A DNA stretch of 9,426 nucleotides, taken from NCBI GenBank assembly GCA_964501925.1, contig CAZCTM010000046.1:1-9426 (forward strand), read 5' to 3'. A program made the translations under genes and the position numbers. The notes beneath the pieces were generated by a model. It did no database searches. It was not told where the DNA came from and saw nothing but the letters and a program-made list of their open reading frames with translations. Source of the stretch: CAYLYU01 sp964501925. GTDB taxonomy: Bacteria; Pseudomonadota; Zetaproteobacteria; Mariprofundales; Mariprofundaceae. Shown piece by piece: positions 1-5,359 of this stretch. Numbering within the stretch: the stretch's first letter is position 1; each line of letters starts with the position of its first letter.

Positions 1-24
1 AACATGGCGGGACTGCCAGGGATA

Positions 25-52
25 TCCACCGCTCGGTGGAGACAGGGTTTTT
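25..52 (+). terminator. Possible intrinsic terminator of a gene left of the window
   Basis: The stem TCCACC/GGTGGA with loop GCTC at 25-40 is followed after 7 nt by a run of five T at 48-52. The gap between stem and T run is longer than usual for an intrinsic terminator and the stem is short, so the call is weak. The gene it would terminate is not in the window. Confidence 0.25.
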
Positions 53-132
53 ACGTCCTTGACACGGAGGCCCCTAATGGGTGACCCCATTCCTTGAAAG
101 CCTGATTCCATTCCCACGCAGCGGTAAGGCCA

Positions 133-160
133 TTGCCCTTTTTAAATGTGGGGGTACTAT
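133..160 (+). promoter_or_regulatory. Weak sigma70-type promoter candidate for the SBBP gene
   Basis: TTGCCC at 133-138 and TACTAT at 155-160 are separated by 16 bp, each matching the sigma70 consensus at four of six bases. It would give a 5' leader of about 100 nt before the start at 273. Matches of this quality arise by chance, so this is only a candidate. Confidence 0.25.
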
Positions 161-258
161 TGAAATTCGGGGCCTGTCTATTGCAATACGCGATGAGCGA
201 AAACATGTAGAAGCTTGACCTGAAAGCGCCTATGCCCGTGCATCGACAATGGGCCACA

Positions 259-267
259 GGGAGGGGG
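259..267 (+). promoter_or_regulatory. Ribosome binding site fixing the SBBP gene start at 273
   Basis: The purine run GGGAGGGGG contains GGAGG at 260-264, 8 nt before the ATG at 273. The in-frame ATG at 249 lies upstream of this site and has no comparable sequence ahead of it, so 273 is the preferred start. The resulting protein begins MKTIR and has a positively charged N-terminus, as expected for a signal peptide. Confidence 0.75.
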
Positions 268-272
268 AAACC

Positions 273-2588
273 ATGAAGACAATCCGATTGAATCCACGAT
301 CAGACCGCCAGCCTGTCTTTCTGACCCGCCTTGTGCGCATACTGGCCCTTGCATCGCTTGCCCTGATCCTGGGCACAGCCGTACCCGAAAACACTGTCGT
401 ATTGGCCATGCCCTCGGTGGGTTCCCGGGACGTGAATCCTGGCATTGAGATGCCCAAGGGCGAGGTCAAGCTGTTGCAATTCACGGCCGGTGGTCATGTG
501 CTTGGCTTCAGCAATACCGGCCTGTATGTGGCAGCCGGAGATCATGCCCTGAAGACCGAATTTGTCGGAGCGAGGCGAGTCAAGCCGCAGGCTGAGGGCG
601 GTTCATGGAGTGAATCATCCAAGGCGCCGCCCATGGGGCGGGTCACCTACGAGAGTCTGTGGGACGGTGTTACGCTGGTCTATGACAGGGATGCGGGCGG
701 TATCGTCAGGAGCACTTATTACATTGCCCCGCAGGCCGTGGGTTCCGATCCGGTCCGGAATATTCGTTTGGCCTATAATGTGGCGTTGTCGAAAGACAAG
801 AGCGGCAACCTGGTACTGGGATTTGAGACCGGCAACATGGTGGAAAGCGCCCCGGTCGCCTGGCAGGAGATCGATGGAAAGAGGGTACCGGTAGATGTCT
901 CCTTCACAATTTCGGATAAAAAACAGGTTGGATTCCATGTTTCCGCCTATGATCCGGCCTGGCCGCTGATCATCGACCCGACCCTGACCTGGAACACCTT
1001 CCTCGGCGGCGCCGGAGCTGATACTGGTTCCAGCATCGCCGTGGACGCGGCCGGCAACGTGTATGTCACCGGTAACAGTGATGCCACCTGGGGTGTGCCG
1101 GTCAATCCCTTTAACGGCGGGCTCAGGGACGCATTCGTCGCCAGGCTCAACGGCACGACCGGCGCCCTCATCTGGCACACCTTCCTGGGAGGAGCCGGGG
1201 ATGATGCTGGCCTCGACATCACCGTAGATGTAGCCGGCAATGTCTATGTCACCGGGAACAGTGATACCACGTGGGGTGCGCCGGTCAATCCATACGGTGG
1301 CGGTTTTTTTGATGCCTTCGTCGCCAGGCTCAACGGCACTACCGGCGCCCTCATCTGGCACACATTCCTGGGAGGCACCGGGAATGACGGTGGCTCCGGC
1401 ATCGCCGTTGATGCGGCAAACAATGTCTATGTCACGGGAAGCAGTGGCGCTTGGGGCACGCCGGTCAGGCCCTTTGGCGGCATTGAAGATACATACGTTG
1501 CCAGACTGAACGGCACGACAGGTGCTTTAGTCTGGCATACTTTCCTGGGAGGCATTGGCCTGGATTTTGGCAACGATATCGCCGTAGGTGCAGCCGGCAA
1601 TGTCTATGTCACCGGTCAAAGCGACGGTACCTGGGGCACGCCGGCCAATCCCTTTAACGGCGGGCTCGGGGACGCATTCGTCGCCAGGCTCAACGGCACG
1701 ACAGGTGCCCTCATCTGGCACACATTCCTGGGAGGCACCGGGAGTGACAGTGGCTCCGGTATCGCAGTAGATGTAGCCGGCAATGTCTATGTGACCGGTA
1801 ACAGTGATGCCACCTGGGGTGCGCCGGTCAATCCATACGGTGGCGGTTTTTTTGATGCCTTCGTCGCCAGGCTCAACGGCACTACCGGCGCCCTCATCTG
1901 GCACACATTCCTGGGAGGCACCGGGAGTGACAGTGGCTCCGGCATCGCCGTTGATGCGGCAGGCAATGTCTATGCCACAGGCAACAGTGATGCCACCTGG
2001 AGCACACCGGTCAATCCTTATGTCGGCGGGCCGGAGGCATTTGTCGCCAGACTGAACGGTGCAACCGGTGCCCTCATCTGGAACACCTTCCTGGCCAATG
2101 TTCCAACCCCTGTTCCCCTCAGCAACATTGCCTTAGATGTGGCTGACAATATTTACGTTATAACCACCACCGGTGGCACCTATTTCTTTGGTGGCGGCGT
2201 TTCGGATGCATTCATCGTTAAGATTGCGCCAACCTGCACCACTGCCCTGATGCTGAATGGAGCCCTGTATCGAACCGGCGATCTGTTGACGCTGGGTGCC
2301 AATCTGGTGCCGTGGCCCGGGGCATCCATGGTGGACGGCTATGTCAGCGTCCAGACGCCGGGCGGTCAGACTATCTTTCTTAAGCCGGGCGGTATGTTCA
2401 GCCTGGTCCAGACACCCATGGTGACCAGCTGGACGGTCGTGCCCTTCAACGGCCAGATCTTTGCCTATACCTTCACGGGCACGGAACCGCCGGGGGTTTA
2501 CTCGGTGACCGGGTTCTTTACGCAACCCGGGACACTGACCCCGACGGGCCCGCAGTTCTGTCCGACAGGTTTTGGATTCCTGCCGTAG
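273..2588 (+). CDS. Secreted SBBP-repeat beta-propeller protein
   Basis: Length 771 aa. An N-terminal signal peptide is visible: basic region with several Arg, then a hydrophobic core near residues 25-36 (ILALASLALILG); cleavage probably falls between about 37 and 47. Residues about 60-238 resemble the DUF7948 domain that precedes SBBP repeats, ending in the typical YDPAWPLIIDPTL. Residues 240-650 form seven blade repeats (SBBP, PF06739-like) with the recurring core GNVYVTG and ending DAFVARLNG; the seventh is degenerate. Seven blades suit a closed beta-propeller. Residues about 655-771 are a beta-rich module with GTEPPGVYSVTGFF and PGTL motifs, resembling a C-terminal module I recall from other exported bacterial proteins; Cys655 and Cys763 flank it and could form a disulfide. 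SBBP proteins are exported and mostly uncharacterised; surface binding or adhesion is inference. No sorting tail or catalytic motif is seen. The gene stands alone and converges with the tRNA. An alternative start at 249 would add 8 residues. Confidence 0.88.
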   Translation: MKTIRLNPRSDRQPVFLTRLVRILALASLALILGTAVPENTVVLAMPSVGSRDVNPGIEMPKGEVKLLQFTAGGHVLGFSNTGLYVAAGDHALKTEFVGARRVKPQAEGGSWSESSKAPPMGRVTYESLWDGVTLVYDRDAGGIVRSTYYIAPQAVGSDPVRNIRLAYNVALSKDKSGNLVLGFETGNMVESAPVAWQEIDGKRVPVDVSFTISDKKQVGFHVSAYDPAWPLIIDPTLTWNTFLGGAGADTGSSIAVDAAGNVYVTGNSDATWGVPVNPFNGGLRDAFVARLNGTTGALIWHTFLGGAGDDAGLDITVDVAGNVYVTGNSDTTWGAPVNPYGGGFFDAFVARLNGTTGALIWHTFLGGTGNDGGSGIAVDAANNVYVTGSSGAWGTPVRPFGGIEDTYVARLNGTTGALVWHTFLGGIGLDFGNDIAVGAAGNVYVTGQSDGTWGTPANPFNGGLGDAFVARLNGTTGALIWHTFLGGTGSDSGSGIAVDVAGNVYVTGNSDATWGAPVNPYGGGFFDAFVARLNGTTGALIWHTFLGGTGSDSGSGIAVDAAGNVYATGNSDATWSTPVNPYVGGPEAFVARLNGATGALIWNTFLANVPTPVPLSNIALDVADNIYVITTTGGTYFFGGGVSDAFIVKIAPTCTTALMLNGALYRTGDLLTLGANLVPWPGASMVDGYVSVQTPGGQTIFLKPGGMFSLVQTPMVTSWTVVPFNGQIFAYTFTGTEPPGVYSVTGFFTQPGTLTPTGPQFCPTGFGFLP
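1272..1383 (+). repeat. 112-bp exact direct repeat, copy 1
   Basis: This segment spans the end of blade 2 and the start of blade 3. Read by eye it is identical, including a run of seven T, to 1815-1926. The distance is exactly 543 bp, the length of three blades. Confidence 0.9.
1815..1926 (+). repeat. 112-bp exact direct repeat, copy 2
   Basis: This segment spans the end of blade 5 and the start of blade 6 and matches 1272-1383 without a mismatch. Identity at synonymous positions points to recent duplication or gene conversion rather than selection on the protein alone. Confidence 0.9.
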
Positions 2589-2605
2589 GAGCGGCAATTT
2601 CAGGA

Positions 2606-2632
2606 GGGGCGGCCTCGGCCGCCTCGCCTTTT
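2606..2632 (+). terminator. Likely intrinsic terminator of the SBBP gene
   Basis: Starting 17 nt after the stop codon, GGGGCGGC (2606-2613) pairs with GCCGCCTC (2618-2625) around the tetraloop CTCG. The stem has 8 pairs including one G-T. After CGCC comes a run of only four T at 2629-2632. The stem is strong but the T run is short and slightly displaced, so termination may be partial. Confidence 0.5.
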
Positions 2633-2724
2633 GAGGCCAGTCCCTGTTCAGCGCACGCGGGCTATGAGACCAATCGCCACGCAGCCACCCAGCAGGGCCA
2701 TTGTTCGTAATATGTTCTATGGCA

Positions 2725-2758
2725 AAGAAAAAGGGCCTGCGCTTTCGCGTAAGCCCTT
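2725..2758 (-). terminator. Intrinsic terminator of the tRNA gene
   Basis: On the minus strand AAGGGC (2758-2753) pairs with GCCCTT (2736-2731), and an inner GCG/CGC stem closes a short loop. The minus-strand transcript then runs through five T (2732-2728), C and three T. It lies 8 nt beyond the CCA end of the tRNA, which is a normal position. No clear terminator is seen after the ATPase gene upstream, so it may also stop read-through from there. Confidence 0.75.
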
Positions 2759-2766
2759 GATTTTAC

Positions 2767-2843
2767 TGGTGGCGGCTCAGGGACTCGAACCCCGGACACG
2801 CGGATTATGATTCCGCTGCTCTAACCAGCTGAGCTAAGCCGCC
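2767..2843 (-). tRNA. tRNA with anticodon CAU, probably tRNA-Met (elongator)
   Basis: The 77-nt minus-strand sequence folds as a full cloverleaf. The acceptor stem GGCGGCT/AGCCGCC is a perfect 7 bp, followed by discriminator A and an encoded CCA. The D arm has the usual TAGCTCAG and GGTTAGAGC elements. The anticodon stem GCGGA/TCCGC closes the loop ATCATAA, giving CAU (2807-2809). The T stem is CGGGG/CCCTG with loop TTCGAGT. CAU is shared by elongator Met, initiator Met and the lysidine-modified Ile2 tRNA. Initiator is unlikely because the acceptor begins with a G-C pair rather than the C1-A72 mismatch and the anticodon stem lacks three consecutive G-C pairs next to the loop. Met versus Ile2 is not settled by eye; I favour Met. 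Confidence 0.93.
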
Positions 2844-2855
2844 TGAAGGAGCGGG

Positions 2856-2883
2856 ATTGTAGGCCGCAAGCAAGCATCGTCAA
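2856..2883 (-). promoter_or_regulatory. Sigma70-type promoter of the tRNA gene
   Basis: On the minus strand TTGACG (2883-2878) and TACAAT (2861-2856) are separated by 16 bp, with five of six matches in each box. The -10 box ends 12 nt before the mature tRNA 5' end. The C-rich sequence just after the -10 box (CCCGCTCC) resembles the GC-rich discriminator of stringently controlled stable-RNA promoters; that regulation is inference. Confidence 0.8.
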
Positions 2884-2940
2884 TGCCCTTTATGACCTTG
2901 CCCATTTACTGCGGGCCGACCGATGAGCCGGGCATTCAAT

Positions 2941-5181
2941 CTAGTCGATAAGAAGGGGCATGATCCGGTCTATGGAAATGAGACCCTGCTGCGAGGCCTC
3001 AACCGCCATGTGCACCATGGTGTGCATGCCCGCCTTGCAGGCCGCCTCCTGAATGGACTCTTCCGTGGCCTCCCCCGAGATCAGCTTCTGCAACTGCTTA
3101 TCCACCTGAAGAAACTCATACACCATCACGCGTCCTGAAACACCCGTATCCCTGCACTGATCGCAACCGGTGGAGACATGGTCAACCGGCTTGCTGATTT
3201 CGATACCGTGCCGGCCAAGAAAATCGATGGCATCGGGATCGGGATCGCATGGTTTTCGGCAGTGTTCACACAGTTTCGGGAGCAGGTACTGGGCCATCAC
3301 CCCCTTGACCGTGGCACCCACCAGATAGGACTCGACACCCATGTCCACCAGCCTTGAGAAAGCACCGGCAGCCCGGTTTGTGTGCAGGGACGAAATCAGC
3401 ACATGTCCCGTGAGAGCGGCCTGGGTTGCGATCTTGGCCGTCTCAGGATCACGGATCTCACCCACCATGATGATATCCGGATCATGGCGAAGGACATTGC
3501 GCAGGGCGGTAGCAAACGTGAACCCGATTTTTTCATTGATCTGTATCTGGTTGATGCCTGCAACCTCCGCCTCGATGGGGTCTTCCAGGGACAGCAAGTG
3601 CTTCGGTTCGTCAACAAGATCGCGCAGGACGGAAATGAGGGTGGTTGATTTGCCACTCCCCGTGGGGCCCGTGACCAGAAACATGCCATGGGCGCTGCGA
3701 ACCAGCTGACGGATCGTCTTTATGTCTTCATTGCGAATGCCCAGCTGATGAAGGCCGATCAGCTCACCGCTCTTATCCAGGATACGCAACACAAGGTTCT
3801 CGCCATACAGGCCGGGCATGCAGGAGACGCGAAACTCGACCTTCCTGTTCTGCATCTGAACCTGAATTCGCCCGTCCTGAGGGAGACGGTGCTGGGCGAT
3901 ATCCATCCCCGCCGTGATCTTGAATCGGGCAACAAGGCTTCGATGAATGCGACGGTCCAGTTTGATATGCTGCTGCAGGAGACCATTGATCCGGAAAGAG
4001 ACCTTCAAACCATCTTCCTGCGGCAAAAGATGGATATCACTGGCGCGGGAGCGAATGCCATCCAGAAGGATCTTGTTTGCCAGGCGCACAATCGGAGCGG
4101 TTTCCGCCTCGTCCTTCAGTGAGAGGGTTTTGGAGGGTGTTTCTTCCTCGGGCTCATGGTAACCCGTTTCCTCGATATTGATGTCGCCGAGCTCATTTTC
4201 ACCCGTGTAATAGCGGTCGATATAATCCTCGATCTGCTTGGGTGTGGCCACCACCATCTCAACCCAGAGACCGGTGTGGAAGCGCAGCGCATCGGATATG
4301 GCAAGATTGGTGGGCTGGGATGTGGCAATCGTGATCTTCTTGTCGTCGGAGTCGATGGGAAAGATATGCAATTGGCGGGCAAGCTCGGCCGGTACAAGTT
4401 CCAGCGTTTCGGGTTTGGGGGAAATATCGCGCAGGTCCACGAAGCGCATCCGGAACTTGAGCGCCAGAGCCATCAGCAACTGGTCCTCCGTAATGATCTT
4501 CCGCTCGATCAGGATCTCACCCAGCTGCTTGTGGCCACCCTTGCGCTGCTCCTCGAGGGCTTCCTCAACCTGCTCCCGGGTCACCAGATTGGCTGCCACC
4601 AGGATGTCCCCGATAAGCGCTGTCTTTTCCGTCTTGGGCGCCTTACTTTTTTTCAGCGCCTCATCAATCATTTTCTGGGGAATATCCTGCTGGGCGGCGA
4701 TGATTTCACCGATACGGCGCTTCTTCAGTTTGGCCTGTTCATTCAGGGCCTCCTGAATATGTTCATCCGAAACAGCGCCACCCTCTTTCAGGATTTCGCC
4801 GATAGGGCGATGCTGCCTGCGACTGAGTATCCCCGATCTCGAAAAGAAAATTCGCTTGAGTCCGCTCGTGGCATCGTAGGGAATGCCATAAAAACCTTGA
4901 CCAAGATCGGTGATCGCCTGCTGCTGCAACACGCGCACCGTATATACGCGATTGTCTCGCGTCCGGACATCCTCGATCACCTCGCCGGGAAGGGGCGGCG
5001 GATAGGGTTCGCCGGGTTCACTCTGAAAAAGGATGGCACAAACCTTACCCAGCGGGATGGTATGCACTGATCCATGGCTGCGCACCGCAACCTCTTCCTC
5101 CATGGGATGAAACACCCTGTCCAGCTGCCCCTTCACGGAACTGCCATCCATCAGCCTGACTTCGACATTATCCAGCGGCAT
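2941..5181 (-). CDS. GspE/PilB-family assembly ATPase with MshEN-like motifs
   Basis: Length 746 aa. Hexameric ATPases of this family sit on the cytoplasmic side of type II secretion or type IV pilus machines and power pilin assembly. Residues 1-120 form an unusual beta-rich N-terminal region (VRLMDGSSVKGQL, later GFYGIPYD and RIFFSRSG), reminiscent of DUF6982. Residues about 125-237 hold four MshEN-like half-motifs (IGEIL, IGEII, IGDIL, LGEIL) spaced as two pairs; MshEN binds cyclic-di-GMP in relatives. The motor has Walker A GPTGSGKST (505-513), Asp box EDPIE (533-537), Walker B DIIMVGEIRD (569-578) and His box TGHVLISSLHTN (591-602). Zinc-binding cysteines are C638, C641, C673 and C676. 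Oddity: the usual QRL before the first Cys pair is QYL here (Tyr632). The start is the ATG at 5181, with GGAG 9 nt ahead; an in-frame TTG at 5223 would add 14 residues. No pilus or secretion gene is adjacent, so the machine it serves is unknown. Confidence 0.9.
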   Translation of the reverse strand: MPLDNVEVRLMDGSSVKGQLDRVFHPMEEEVAVRSHGSVHTIPLGKVCAILFQSEPGEPYPPPLPGEVIEDVRTRDNRVYTVRVLQQQAITDLGQGFYGIPYDATSGLKRIFFSRSGILSRRQHRPIGEILKEGGAVSDEHIQEALNEQAKLKKRRIGEIIAAQQDIPQKMIDEALKKSKAPKTEKTALIGDILVAANLVTREQVEEALEEQRKGGHKQLGEILIERKIITEDQLLMALALKFRMRFVDLRDISPKPETLELVPAELARQLHIFPIDSDDKKITIATSQPTNLAISDALRFHTGLWVEMVVATPKQIEDYIDRYYTGENELGDINIEETGYHEPEEETPSKTLSLKDEAETAPIVRLANKILLDGIRSRASDIHLLPQEDGLKVSFRINGLLQQHIKLDRRIHRSLVARFKITAGMDIAQHRLPQDGRIQVQMQNRKVEFRVSCMPGLYGENLVLRILDKSGELIGLHQLGIRNEDIKTIRQLVRSAHGMFLVTGPTGSGKSTTLISVLRDLVDEPKHLLSLEDPIEAEVAGINQIQINEKIGFTFATALRNVLRHDPDIIMVGEIRDPETAKIATQAALTGHVLISSLHTNRAAGAFSRLVDMGVESYLVGATVKGVMAQYLLPKLCEHCRKPCDPDPDAIDFLGRHGIEISKPVDHVSTGCDQCRDTGVSGRVMVYEFLQVDKQLQKLISGEATEESIQEAACKAGMHTMVHMAVEASQQGLISIDRIMPLLID

Positions 5182-5185
5182 TCCC

Positions 5186-5227
5186 TCACTCTCCCGTATC
5201 TGCCATGAAGCCCATCCGTCCAACCAT
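5186..5227 (-). CDS. Possible 13-codon leader ORF upstream of the ATPase gene
   Basis: On the minus strand GGGAGG (5241-5236) lies 8 nt before an ATG at 5227, which opens MVGRMGFMADTGE followed by TGA. The stop is 4 nt before the ATPase start at 5181. The frame differs from the ATPase frame. The spacing suits translational coupling, in which ribosomes ending the short ORF restart at the ATPase gene. The peptide shows no run of one amino acid that would suggest classical attenuation. It could also be chance, or the strong Shine-Dalgarno could serve the TTG at 5223. Confidence 0.35.
   Translation of the reverse strand: MVGRMGFMADTGE
5191..5195 (-). promoter_or_regulatory. Ribosome binding site supporting the ATPase start at 5181
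   Basis: The minus strand reads GGGAG here, 9 nt before the ATG at 5181. The predicted N-terminal domain starts directly at this Met, which supports it over the in-frame TTG at 5223. That TTG has GGGAGG at a looser 12-nt spacing. Confidence 0.55.
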
Positions 5228-5282
5228 GACCCACGCCTCCCTAAGGCATGATCCCGCCAGCAAAAGTGGATCAGAATTCCGA

Positions 5283-5310
5283 ATGATGCACACTAGCTTA
5301 TCGATGCCAA
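5283..5310 (-). promoter_or_regulatory. Weak promoter candidate for the ATPase gene
   Basis: On the minus strand TTGGCA (5310-5305) is a five-of-six -35 match, and CATCAT (5288-5283) a four-of-six -10 match, 16 bp apart. It lies in the 178-bp gap after the radical SAM gene and overlaps the end of that gene's possible terminator tract. Confidence 0.3.
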
Positions 5311-5357
5311 AACAACAAAACCGAACCAGCCGGAACCCGGATACGGGATATTCCGGG
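5309..5357 (-). terminator. Possible terminator of the radical SAM gene
   Basis: On the minus strand, just after the stop codon, CCCGG plus ATA (with one bulged A) pairs with TATCCGGG around the loop TCCCG, at 5357-5336. A T-rich tract (TTTTGTTGTTTT) follows at 5320-5309, but 15 nt lie between stem and tract. The geometry is not that of a standard intrinsic terminator, so the call is tentative. Confidence 0.35.
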
Positions 5358-5359
5358 GG

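Larger units (their letters stand above)
1..248. other. Non-coding leader upstream of the SBBP-repeat gene
   Basis: No convincing gene is visible here; the open frames are short and look like no known protein. It holds small structured elements. An imperfect inverted repeat at 25-40 (6-bp stem, GCTC loop) is followed by five T at 48-52 and may end transcription of a gene to the left. A perfect 6-bp stem with TGAC loop lies at 76-91. A possible outer stem joins CCCAC at 113-117 to GTGGG at 148-152, enclosing GGTAA/TTGCC. I compared it by eye with the cyclic-di-GMP-I (GEMM) riboswitch and found no convincing match. The leader may be an RNA regulatory region or simply intergenic DNA. Confidence 0.4.
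990..2225 (+). repeat. Seven tandem SBBP blade repeats
   Basis: Blades run 990-1172, 1173-1355, 1356-1532, 1533-1715, 1716-1898, 1899-2078 and about 2079-2225, giving 61, 61, 59, 61, 61, 60 and about 49 residues. Each begins W(H/N)TFL and the first six end GALI or GALV. Core positions are GNVYVTG, the loop TWGxPVNP and DAFVARLNG. Blade 3 is shortened by two residues in the loop. Blade 7 keeps WNTFL, DNIYV and DAFIVKI but loses the glycine-rich middle, as expected for a terminal blade. Confidence 0.9.

Noticed and set aside
60..140. Cyclic-di-GMP-I (GEMM) riboswitch ahead of the SBBP gene
   Set aside because: GAAAG, ACGCA and AAGGCC fragments recall the motif, but order, spacing and the paired stems do not fit.
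562..894. 110-aa plus-strand frame inside the SBBP gene
   Set aside because: It is an out-of-frame overlap rich in Arg and Trp, typical of a shifted reading of GC-rich coding DNA.
615..1361. 248-aa minus-strand open frame, and similar ones at 1527-1904
   Set aside because: They lie opposite the SBBP repeats and inherit their periodicity. The plus-strand frame has a signal peptide, recognisable domains and repeats, so these are shadows.
273..2588. CRISPR array or satellite DNA because of regular repeats
   Set aside because: Repeats are about 180 bp, in frame, and encode conserved propeller blades.
2600..2860. tRNA as integration site of a mobile element
   Set aside because: No integrase or phage gene is present and I see no second copy of the tRNA 3' end in the window.
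4156..5070. 304-aa plus-strand open frame
   Set aside because: It is antisense to the well-supported ATPase gene, shows no recognised motif and has no clear ribosome site.
5248..5312. Sigma54-type promoters (TGGC...GC) upstream of the ATPase gene
   Set aside because: Two GG...GC pairs are present on the minus strand, but the spacing is 9 rather than the required 10 nt and the rest of the consensus is poor.
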